A DNA stretch of 7,747 nucleotides, taken from assembly GCA_902478985.1 (NCBI GenBank), contig CABSNH010000076.1:1-7747 (forward strand), given 5' to 3'. This document shows, in pieces, positions 1 through 6,700 of the stretch; within the stretch, counting starts at the first letter, position 1, and the number at the start of each line of letters is the position of its first letter. This DNA comes from an uncultured Collinsella sp. GTDB lineage: Bacteria; Actinomycetota; Coriobacteriia; Coriobacteriales; Coriobacteriaceae. Both the position numbers and the translations under genes were made by a program. The notes below the pieces were generated by a model. It was not told where the DNA came from. It did no database searches and saw only the letters and a program-made list of their open reading frames with translations.

Positions 1-32
1 GCGCCATTGCGTCCTTTCATAAAGTCATTCAT
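1..32 (-). CDS. 5' end of an unidentified leftward gene (10 codons)
   Basis: An ATG at 32-30 opens a frame reading MNDFMKGRNG before it leaves the left edge of the window. A plausible ribosome-binding site (GAAAGG, about 8 bases upstream) precedes it. The opening resembles the start of small gut-bacterial proteins beginning M-x-x-F-x-x-GR-x-G, which often carry hydrophobic segments or a zinc ribbon. That resemblance is from memory and rests on ten residues, so no function is assigned. The gene lies downstream of csoR in the same direction. The 146-base gap and the palindromes inside it suggest its own promoter rather than membership in the copper operon. A TATAAA at 71-66 is a possible -10, but no convincing -35 was found. 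Confidence 0.45.
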   Translation of the reverse strand, partial: MNDFMKGRNG

Positions 33-102
33 GCAAATTGCCTTTCGTTCGATATGCTGCACGCCTTTATACCCGATTTAGAGCAAGGGGGGCAGGTTAA
101 TC

Positions 103-177
103 TGCACCAATGTGGTGCAAACATACCTGTCCCCATTACACCAAGATGGTGCAAAGTAACCTGACTTCCTTGCACCA
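103..177. promoter_or_regulatory. 34-bp-periodic TGCACCA palindromes, probable operator array
   Basis: Three copies of a TGCACCA element start at 103, 137 and 171, exactly 34 bp apart. The first is a perfect 17-bp palindrome, TGCACCA-atg-TGGTGCA (103-119). The second (137-153) has the same geometry with one mismatched pair. The third (171-177) is only a half-site and ends just beyond the csoR stop codon. The bases between copies are also partly alike: each second half is followed by CAAA and then a CCTG. There is no T-run beside the hairpins, so a terminator is unlikely. The position upstream of the gene starting at base 32 suggests binding sites for a dimeric regulator of that gene. The regulator is not identifiable from the motif. 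Confidence 0.5.
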
Positions 178-178
178 A

Positions 179-451
179 TTACCTGGCGAGTTTGTCGACG
201 ACGCGTTCGATCTCGGCGAGCTTGGCTGCCTTGAGCTCCTCGTCGCCTGATTCGATGGCCGAGGCGACGCAGCCCTCGATGTGAGCTTTCAGCACATCGG
301 CGTTGATGCGAGCGATGAGCGCCTGTGTGGCCATGAGCTGCGTGGAGATATCGACGCAATAACGATCCTCATCGACCATTCGCAAAATGCCGTCGATCTG
401 ACCGCGTGCCGTCTTGAGCATGCGGGTCACCGATTTGTGGTCTGCCATCAT
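179..451 (-). CDS. csoR: Copper-sensing transcriptional repressor CsoR
   Basis: This encodes a 90-residue all-helical repressor of the CsoR/RcnR (DUF156) family. It binds DNA in the apo form and lets go when it binds Cu(I). The N-terminal stretch with RGQIDGI (residues 16-22) is the usual helix-1 signature. The three Cu(I) ligands of the CsoR subgroup are all present as Cys32, His57 and Cys61, with the 25- and 4-residue spacing of the mycobacterial protein (Cys36/His61/Cys65). This separates it from the nickel (RcnR), persulfide (CstR) and formaldehyde (FrmR) types. The frame is open for 34 codons upstream, but that extension runs through an intergenic inverted repeat. The ATG at 451 has a GAGGA six bases upstream and gives the normal family length; the next codon is also ATG (448). 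It is the last gene of copA-copZ-csoR, 135 bases after copZ, whereas in Bacillus subtilis csoR comes first. Its target is probably the operator at 3292-3308, giving autoregulation. Confidence 0.93.
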   Translation of the reverse strand: MMADHKSVTRMLKTARGQIDGILRMVDEDRYCVDISTQLMATQALIARINADVLKAHIEGCVASAIESGDEELKAAKLAEIERVVDKLAR

Positions 452-462
452 GGCGGGTCCTC
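452..462 (-). promoter_or_regulatory. csoR ribosome-binding site that fixes the start
   Basis: GAGGA (462-458, minus strand) sits six bases before the ATG at 451. It supports starting csoR there rather than at the in-frame ATG at 553, which lies in the loop-side flank of the 67-bp repeat. Confidence 0.7.
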
Positions 463-493
463 GTTTCTGGTCGATCTTTCGGATGTCCCCGTC

Positions 494-560
494 AGTTGCG
501 GTGAAATACGGACTGTTTAAAGGCCTAGGGCGGTTCAACAGTCCGTATTTCACCGCAACT
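494..560. repeat. 67-bp inverted repeat, copy 1 (24-bp perfect arms), copZ-csoR gap
   Basis: The two arms (494-517 and 537-560) are perfect 24-bp reverse complements around a 19-base centre. The outer end reads AGTTGCGGTGAAATACGGAC. A second element of identical length and termini lies at 837-903, so this is a dispersed family and not a chance hairpin. In the leftward transcript it would form a very stable stem-loop between the copZ and csoR cistrons. That could act as an RNA processing or stabilising element, or as an attenuator lowering csoR relative to copA/copZ. There is no T-tract, so it is not a classical terminator. No clear target-site duplication is visible. It may be a REP- or MITE-like element without its own coding capacity. 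Confidence 0.85.
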
Positions 561-586
561 TCTGGGGATTGAGTAGACAGCGTCTG

Positions 587-808
587 CTACGCGGCGGTTA
601 CGGACAGGGCATGGAACTTCTCGCCCGCGGCCTCGACAGCGGCGGCGAGCTGCTCGGCGGTCACGGTGTCGGCACACTCCACCTGGACGGTCTGGGTCTC
701 GTGATCGGCGTCGGCGTCGGTCACGCCGGCTACGTTGAGCAGCGCCGTCTCGACGGTGGCGTCGCAGTGGCCGCACATAAGGCCAGACGTTTTAACGATG
801 TAGTTCAT
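587..808 (-). CDS. copZ: Small heavy-metal-associated (HMA) copper chaperone, CopZ-like
   Basis: This 73-residue protein is a single HMA fold (about residues 2-68) with the metal site Met11-Cys12-Gly13-His14-Cys15, the MxCxxC motif that binds Cu(I) through its two cysteines. In the family such proteins buffer cytoplasmic Cu(I) and hand it to the ATPase and to the repressor. The His just before the second Cys also occurs in some copper and mercury carriers, so metal identity rests mainly on the operon. It lies 79 bases after copA and 135 before csoR, in the same direction. AAGGAG (820-815) six bases upstream supports the ATG at 808. The length is normal and the gene looks intact. The central region is acidic (DADADHETQ), as is common in actinobacterial versions. 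Function is inferred from fold, motif and neighbours. Confidence 0.88.
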   Translation of the reverse strand: MNYIVKTSGLMCGHCDATVETALLNVAGVTDADADHETQTVQVECADTVTAEQLAAAVEAAGEKFHALSVTAA

Positions 809-836
809 GATTATCTCCTTTTCGTTGAGTACCTAA

Positions 837-903
837 AGTTGCGGTGGAATACGGACTAAATAGCGGTTTAGCTAAGCATGTTACGCCTTATTTCACCGCA
901 ACT
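837..903. repeat. 67-bp inverted repeat, copy 2 (imperfect), overlapping the copA 3' end
   Basis: This is the same family as 494-560: identical 67-bp length, left terminus AGTTGCGGTGGAATACGGAC (one base different) and right terminus TTATTTCACCGCAACT (identical over its last 15 bases). The centre is unrelated to copy 1, and the inner arms have drifted, so the hairpin is imperfect. Its right end lies inside copA: the last codons (Ser-Val-Ala-Val-Lys-stop) are read from the repeat. The left end falls 16 bases upstream of the copZ ribosome-binding site. The same arrangement in two consecutive gaps of one operon suggests repeated insertion or local copying. Confidence 0.8.
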
Positions 904-3233
904 GATGGCTTAAAGGATTTCAGGCGCAGCGCATTGCTTACGACGCACACGCTCGACAGGCTCATGGCCGCGGCGCCAAACATCGGCGAGAGTTGCCAGC
1001 CGGTGAGGGGGAAGAACACGCCCGCGGCGAGCGGAATGCCGATGCCGTTGTAGAACAGCGCCCAGAACAGGTCCTGCTTAATGTTGCGAATCGTGGCGCG
1101 CGAAAGCTCGATGGCGCGGGCGACGTCCATGAGGTCGCTGCGCATGAGCACCACATCTGCTCCCTCCTTGGCGATGTCGGCGCCGGTGCCGATCGCAAGG
1201 CCCACGTCGGCGCGCGCCAGGGCGGGGGAGTCGTTGATGCCGTCGCCCACCATGGCGACCTTGCCGCCCGCATCCTGCAGTTCGCGCACGTGGCGTTCCT
1301 TGTCAGCGGGCAGGACGTCGGCGATAACCTGTTCGCTGGTGAGTCCCACGCGGCGGGCGATGGCCTCGGCCGTCACGCGGTTATCGCCGGTGAGCATGCG
1401 TACGTCGACGCCGAGCTTGCGGAGCGCGGCGATGGCCTCGGCGCTCGTTTCCTTGACCTCGTCAGCCACGGCAATGGTGCCGGCAAGCTCGCCGTTCTTG
1501 GCAAAGAACAGCGGCGTCTTGCCCTCGGCGGCAAATTGCTCGGCAAGACCCGCGGGCACGGTAACGCCCAGCTCGTCCATCAGGCGCATGTTGCCGGCTG
1601 CAATGACGTTTTGCCCCTCGCGCGCCGTAACGCCTCGCCCGGGCGCGGCGGCAAAGTCCTCGACCATGCGCGCGACAATTCCGCGCGTCTCGCATTCGGC
1701 CATAATCGCCTCGGCCAGCGGGTGCTCGCTCGAGCGCTCCAGCGCGGCGGCCAGCTTGAGCAGCGCCTTTTCGCTCATGGCGGGCGAGCCGTCGGCGCGC
1801 GCGGCAACCACAATGTCGGTCACGGCAGGCTTGCCGCGGGTGACCGTGCCCGTCTTATCGAGCACCACGGTGCCCACGCTGCGCAGGTTCTCCAGCGCCT
1901 CGGCGCTCTTAAACAGAATGCCCATTTCGGCGCCCTTGCCGGTGCCCACCATAATGGCGACGGGCGTGGCCAGGCCGAGTGCGCATGGACAGCTGATCAC
2001 CAACACGGCTACGGCGGAGGTGAGTGCCTCGTTCACGCTGCTGGTCAGTGCCATCCACACCACAAAGGTCACGGCCGAGATCGCGAACACCACGGGCACG
2101 AACACGCCGGCGACCTTGTCGGCCATACGGGCGATGGGCGCCTTGGTGGCATTGGCGTCCTCGACGAGCTTGATGATCTTGGCGAGCGATGTCTCGGCAC
2201 CCACCCGCGTGGCGCGGAAGGTAAACGAGCCGGTGCGGTTGACGGTGGCGGCGTTGACGGTGTCGCCGGCGGTCTTTTCCACGGGGATGGACTCGCCGGT
2301 GAGCGCGCTCTCGTCCACAGCCGAGCTACCCTCGAGCACCACGCCGTCGACGGGGATGGACTCTCCGGGGCGTACGTGCAGGACCTGGCCGGGAAGGATG
2401 CTGTCGACGTCGACGGTGGTCTCGCTGCCGTCTTCTGCCACGACGGTCGCGGTCTTGGGCGCCAGGTCGATGAGCGCCTCGATGGCGCCGCCGGTTTTGG
2501 ACTTGCTGCGCGTCTCGAGGTATTTGCCCACGGTGACGAGCGACAAGATCGTGCCCGCGCTCTCAAAATACAGATTGTCCATGCCTGTCATCATGGCCTC
2601 GTGCACCTGACCCGCGGCTAATTGGTCGGCCATGATGAACATGGCGTAGAGCGACCAGGCGATGGAGGCGGTGGCGCCCACGGCAATAAGGGCGTCCATG
2701 GTGGGCGCGCCGTGCGCGAGCGATTTAAACCCATTGATAAAGTACGCGTCGTTGACATAGACGATGGGGATGAGCAGGACGAGCTCGGTGAGGGCGAGCG
2801 TCATACTGTGGGTATGGTCGGTGAAAATGCCGGGCAGCGGCCAGCCGAGCATGTGCCCCATGCCTATGTAGAACAGTGGGATAAGGAATACGATCGAGAC
2901 GATGAGGCGGGTGCGCATGGCAGAGGCGGTGGCCTCCAACTTTTTGGTTGGCGACTCCATGTGGGCGGCGCCGGACCTGGCTTGCGCGCTGCCGCTTGAG
3001 CTGGCGGCACCGGTGCCCGCGTCGACGGGTGAGGCCGAGTAGCCCGCGCGGTCGACGGCGGTGCAGATATCGTCGGGGGAGACCTGCGCGGGGTCATAGT
3101 CGACCATCATGGAACCGGCGAGTAGGTTGACCGCGACGCTTTGGACGCCGTTGAGCTTGCTCACAGCACGGTCCACGTGCGCCTGGCAGGCGGCGCATGT
3201 CATGCCGCCCACGTCGAACTTATCTTGAGACAT
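888..3233 (-). CDS. copA: Copper-exporting P1B-1-type ATPase CopA
   Basis: This 781-residue membrane pump uses ATP to export Cu(I) across the cytoplasmic membrane. An N-terminal HMA domain (about 4-68) carries the metal site GMTCAAC (Cys13, Cys16). A Ser/Ala-rich linker follows (about 70-100), then TM1-4 (about 110-240) with a Met/His-rich first loop. The actuator domain has TGES at 312-315. The CPC motif is Cys415-Pro416-Cys417 in TM6. The phosphorylation motif DKTGT has its catalytic aspartate at 459. The nucleotide domain has His504-Pro505, and the hinge GDGIND is at 663-668. TM7 contains Tyr728-Asn729, and TM8 contains Met757-x-x-Ser760-Ser761. CPC, YN and MxxSS together define Cu(I) P1B-1 pumps and argue against Zn/Cd/Pb types. 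The start at 3233 has AAAGGAGA about five bases upstream. It is first in copA-copZ-csoR, behind a CsoR-type operator. No key residue is missing. The C-terminal residues and stop come from a dispersed repeat. Confidence 0.96.
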   Translation of the reverse strand: MSQDKFDVGGMTCAACQAHVDRAVSKLNGVQSVAVNLLAGSMMVDYDPAQVSPDDICTAVDRAGYSASPVDAGTGAASSSGSAQARSGAAHMESPTKKLEATASAMRTRLIVSIVFLIPLFYIGMGHMLGWPLPGIFTDHTHSMTLALTELVLLIPIVYVNDAYFINGFKSLAHGAPTMDALIAVGATASIAWSLYAMFIMADQLAAGQVHEAMMTGMDNLYFESAGTILSLVTVGKYLETRSKSKTGGAIEALIDLAPKTATVVAEDGSETTVDVDSILPGQVLHVRPGESIPVDGVVLEGSSAVDESALTGESIPVEKTAGDTVNAATVNRTGSFTFRATRVGAETSLAKIIKLVEDANATKAPIARMADKVAGVFVPVVFAISAVTFVVWMALTSSVNEALTSAVAVLVISCPCALGLATPVAIMVGTGKGAEMGILFKSAEALENLRSVGTVVLDKTGTVTRGKPAVTDIVVAARADGSPAMSEKALLKLAAALERSSEHPLAEAIMAECETRGIVARMVEDFAAAPGRGVTAREGQNVIAAGNMRLMDELGVTVPAGLAEQFAAEGKTPLFFAKNGELAGTIAVADEVKETSAEAIAALRKLGVDVRMLTGDNRVTAEAIARRVGLTSEQVIADVLPADKERHVRELQDAGGKVAMVGDGINDSPALARADVGLAIGTGADIAKEGADVVLMRSDLMDVARAIELSRATIRNIKQDLFWALFYNGIGIPLAAGVFFPLTGWQLSPMFGAAAMSLSSVCVVSNALRLKSFKPSVAVK

Positions 3234-3280
3234 GGCTTCTCCTTTCTGTGGTTCGGTGTTGGAATTGTTAACCTGCCGAT

Positions 3281-3311
3281 ACTATACACCCATACCCCCT
3301 GGGGGTGTCTA
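3281..3311 (-). promoter_or_regulatory. Probable promoter of the copA-copZ-csoR operon
   Basis: On the minus strand, TAGACA (3311-3306) and TATAGT (3286-3281) form -35 and -10 hexamers, each one or two bases from consensus. They are separated by 19 bases. Transcription would start near 3274, giving a leader of about 40 bases before copA. The CsoR-type operator lies in the spacer and overlaps the -35, so a bound repressor would block polymerase. The 19-base spacing is longer than ideal and resembles MerR-family promoters, but no MerR-type gene is in the window. Confidence 0.6.
3292..3308. promoter_or_regulatory. CsoR-type operator (ACCCCC-T-GGGGGT)
   Basis: A 13-bp perfect palindrome, ACCCCCTGGGGGT (3294-3306), extends to 17 bp as ATACCCCCTGGGGGTGT with one imperfect pair. 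It matches the known CsoR operator style, G/C-rich runs flanked by TA, as in B. subtilis and M. tuberculosis. It sits between the -35 and -10 of the copA promoter, and csoR is in the same operon. Binding is inferred. Confidence 0.8.
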
Positions 3312-3384
3312 GTACAGAATAAATGTATGATATTTCGCTACAGATGAAGGTAGTTGGTTGGCCGATGGACCGTCCCAACCAATC

Positions 3385-3602
3385 ATCTCAATCTGTAACA
3401 TCTGGACCGGTTTTTGAACCATAGTTGTTACAGATTTAGACGAACATTTCAGCCGAAAACTAACGTCTCGATCTGTAACAACTAGACCCCGTTTTACCGA
3501 GTAACTGTTACAGATCAAGACAAACCATTCGAGGGTAACCCGAACGTCTCGATCTGCAACAGTAAGATCGATGTTTGGGTCCTAGTTGTTACAGATCGAG
3601 AC
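3385..3602. repeat. Array A: three 57-bp inverted-repeat units (six alternating 16-bp half-sites)
   Basis: Three units lie at 3385-3441, 3465-3521 and 3546-3602. Each has a left arm like GTCTCGATCTGTAACA, exactly 25 unconserved bases, and a right arm like TGTTACAGATCGAGAC. Units are 23-24 bases apart, so half-sites in alternating orientation start every 39-41 bp (3385, 3426, 3465, 3506, 3546, 3587). Arm differences are mostly single transitions, while spacers differ between units apart from a frequent CTAG just inside the arms. The array occupies most of the 498-base gap between copA and the surface-protein gene. It begins 74 bases upstream of the copA -35 and ends 29 bases before the terminator at 3632. 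Bases 3312-3384 show only a weak extra half-site (TACAGAT at 3339). The role is unknown: a protein-binding array or a row of hairpins are the main options. Confidence 0.9.
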
Positions 3603-3631
3603 AATCTCGGAGCAGATGCCCAGGGCATACA

Positions 3632-3671
3632 ACGTAAAACGCCGGGACGCCCGAGTGATGGGCGCCCCGGC
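3632..3671 (-). terminator. Intrinsic terminator of the surface-protein gene
   Basis: On the minus strand a 12-bp GC-rich stem (GCCGGGGCGCCC, 3671-3660, with 3652-3641; one G-U pair) closes a seven-base loop. It is followed by G and TTTT (3639-3636). It starts 60 bases after the stop codon at 3732 and should end the leftward transcript before array A and the copper promoter. Confidence 0.85.
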
Positions 3672-3703
3672 GCATACTGGGCAGGGTTTGCGAAGCGGTG
3701 GGA

Positions 3704-3724
3704 GGGAGGAGAGGCCGTCCTCCC
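3704..3724 (-). other. Small stem-loop just after the surface-protein stop codon
   Basis: GGGAGGA (3704-3710) and TCCTCCC (3718-3724) form a 7-bp stem with a seven-base loop, beginning seven bases after the stop. No T-run follows, so it is probably a 3'-UTR hairpin helping the terminator downstream. Confidence 0.4.
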
Positions 3725-3731
3725 GAAATCC

Positions 3732-6700
3732 TTACTCCTGACGACGCTTCTTGTCAGTCAGAAAGACGCCGGCGGCTACGAGCACGACACCTCCGATGAT
3801 AAACGTCTCACCGGCGAGCGCGGCATTGTCGCCTGTGGTGGGAAGTGCCGAGTTGGCGGCCGTCTTGGCGTTGCCGGCAGACGGCTTTCCAGTAACCGGC
3901 TTAGCGGCAGCCTGCGTGATCTTGGCCTGCTCGGCCTTCGCTGCCTCTTGCTCCTGGCGGGCGATCTCGTCCTTCAGGGCTTGCTCGGCGGCTACGCGTT
4001 TTGCCTTCGCCTCGTTGTAGCCGTTGAGAGCCGCGGTGTAGGCGGGCGTCGCAGCATCAAGGTCTGCCTGAGCGGCATCAAGTGCGGCCTTTGCGTTATG
4101 TTCTGCCTGCTTGGCGGCGACGCACTTGGCAAAGAGGGCATTGAGCGTATCGTTCGCGTTTGCGTCAGAGCCAGTAGCAATGCCGTTTTCAACGTTGATG
4201 GACTTGAGCTTTCCGAGAGTAGCGACAGCGGCGTCCGATGCGGCCTGAGAATTCTCGACCGCCCGCTCGGCGTTCGCGATGGCGACGTTTGCCGCACCAA
4301 GGGCGACTTCGGCCTCGGTTGCCGCTGCGTCGGCGTCTTTCTTGGCCGCCTCGGCGGTGGCAAGATTATCGGCTGCGTTACTCAGGGCGTCGGCATGGGC
4401 CTTCTTCGAGGCAAGGTCGTTTTCCGCCGTGGTCAGATCGCTCGCAGCGTGCTCAGCGGTCGCCGTCTTGGCCTCGGCGTTGTCCTTCGCGGTGTCGAGG
4501 GCCTGCTTCTTGGCAGCCTCGTCGAGCTTCGCCTTTTTGAGAGCGCTCTGGGCAGACGTCTGGGCTGCCGTGGCTTCATCAAGCGCCTGATGGGCCTCGT
4601 CGGCTTTCTCCTGAGCCGCAGCAACATCGGCTGAATACTTGGCAAGTTCCTTCTTTGCATCTTGCAGAGCCTGCTGCTTTACGAGAGTCTCTGCCTTGGC
4701 GTCATCAACCTTCTTCTGACTCTGAGCGGCTTGCTCTTGCGATGCCTTAAGCTCGGCGCGCTTCTGGTTGACGACCTGCTCTGCGGTCGCCACGTTGCTT
4801 TGGGCGGCTTTGACCTGGTCTTCGGCTTCGGCAACTTTTCCGTTTGCCTTGGCGAGATTCTGCTTTGCTAGGGCAACAGCGGCGGCGGCACTTGCTACGC
4901 TGTCGTTCTTGGCGGCAAGGTCGCTATTCGCGGCAACAATGCCTTCCTGCTTTTGAGCGACGAGGGTTTCAGCTGCCTTTACGGCATCGGCTTTCGATGC
5001 CGCTGTGCTGCGCTTTTGCTCAAGGTCCGTCTTTGCGGCGGCGAGCTTTTCGCTGGCTTTGGAGAGGCTCAGCTGATACTGATCAAAGAGATTCTCGAGT
5101 TCATCGATCGAGTATTCTTTCTCGTGCGAACCGTAATTGTTGTCGATCTCCAAGACGAACACATACGGCCAAAGGGTTCCGCGCGAGTTGATGCCGTATC
5201 CCATGGTTTTGGCGTTAGGTTGTACGATATTCAAATAATGGCCGATGGTGCCAAAGTCTGCCCCGTGCTTTTCGAATTCGGTTTTGTGGCTCCAGAAAGT
5301 ATCCCAAGCATCTTTGGGGGCAACGTTGCCAAGGCCGGCTTTCGCTGCAGCCTCGTCAAATATCCCCTTTTCATCATCGACCCATTGGTGCGCGATGTTT
5401 TCTTTAGTACTGAAGTTCCAAGCGGCATTTTCACAAATGGCGTAATCTGAGTGACCTAGCGTTTTGTCAGAGTAATTGGAGTCGGATTGAGCGATTGCCA
5501 TTTGCTCGGCCGTCACCCTAAGCTCACTCAATCCAACGCTTGCACGGTATTCGTTAATCTCGCGCAGCTTGTTAAACGATAGCTTGGCGTTGTCGAGTGA
5601 CGTGCCGTCTTTTTTATCGCCAATGGTCGTCGGGTTTTTATCGCTCTGCCTATAGATGGTGTTTGCAGCGTCGTTGGCACCGATGAACTGGTAGAAGCCG
5701 ATGACGCTCTGCGCCTCCGCCGTCGTTGCCTTATCGGTTGCTGCCTTGCACGTATCGTATGCTTTCTGTGCATCGACAACGGCTTGATCGGCGGCCGTCT
5801 GGTTTGCCTTGGCAGTTTCGAGCGCCTTATCTGCCTGCTCCTTCTCGGCTTTTGCCTGGTCGACTTGTTTCTGAGCGGCCTTTGCCTTCTCCAGTTCGGC
5901 AGCATGTGCCTGCTTTGCCGAGGTCAACTCCGATTGCGCCGCATCGGCTTTCGTCTGGGCTGCCGTTACATCATTTTCGGCTGCTGCGACTGTCTGCTTC
6001 TTGGCTTTGAGCTCGCTTTCGGCGCCGGTGAGGGCGTCCTGCTTGGATTCAACGTCGCTATTTGCCTGAGAAAGGCCTGCTTCGGCAGTCGCCTGCTGCT
6101 GTTTCGCCTGGTTGAGTGCGCTTTGGGCAGCATCGACCTTTGCCTGGGCGGCGTCATACTCCGGGCCCTCGGCGCCTGCCTTTGCGGCCGCCAAATCGGC
6201 TTGCGCGCTGTCATACGCTGTCTGTGCCGCGACTACCTTACCATCCGCGGCGTTCTTTTCCTGCTGAGCGGAAGCCAACGTGCCTGCCGCTTCGTCGTAA
6301 GCGCTCTGCGCGGCGCTCTGAGCCTGCTGGGCATCGGCGAGCGCGGAATCGGCAGTGGCCTTCGCAGCCTTTGCTTGGTCCAGAGCGGCCTGCGCATCTG
6401 CGGCAGCCTGCTCGGCGACCTTGATTTCCTCCGGCGTTGCGTTGGCGGCTGCCTTCTGGGCTGCCTCGAGCTTGGCCTGCGCGTCGGCTGCCGTCAGCTT
6501 TGCGGCATCAAGGACCTTCGACTTGTCCTCGGCGTCGGTCTTGGCTGCATCGAGCTTTCCTCGGGCATCCTTCAGCGTGGCACTGGCGCTGTCGGCCGCC
6601 TTGACGCTTTCATCGAGCTGGCGAGCATATTCGGCGCGCGCGGCGGCCTCTGCCTGCGAATTATCGGAGACGGAGGCGTCATAGGTGCTTTGTGCGTTGT

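Noticed and set aside
103..153. Terminator of the copper operon
   Set aside because: The hairpins have three-base loops and no downstream T-tract on either strand; regular 34-bp spacing fits operator sites better.
452..553. N-terminal extension of CsoR by 34 residues
   Set aside because: The extension is translated from the 67-bp inverted repeat, lacks a ribosome-binding site, and would exceed family length; ATG at 451 has a good site.
993..2621. Long open frames on the plus strand (542 and 509 codons)
   Set aside because: They are antisense to copA, whose every catalytic motif is intact. Low-complexity His/Gly/Ala/Ser composition is typical of GC-rich shadow frames.
3309..3518. 69-codon minus-strand ORF upstream of copA
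   Set aside because: It is read through the repeat array and the copper promoter region, without a ribosome-binding site or recognisable domain.
3385..3602. CRISPR array (repeats with regular spacers)
   Set aside because: Repeats are only 16 bp, alternate in orientation, vary by several bases, and no cas gene is nearby. Inverted-pair geometry is not that of a CRISPR array. The same applies to 7210-7427.
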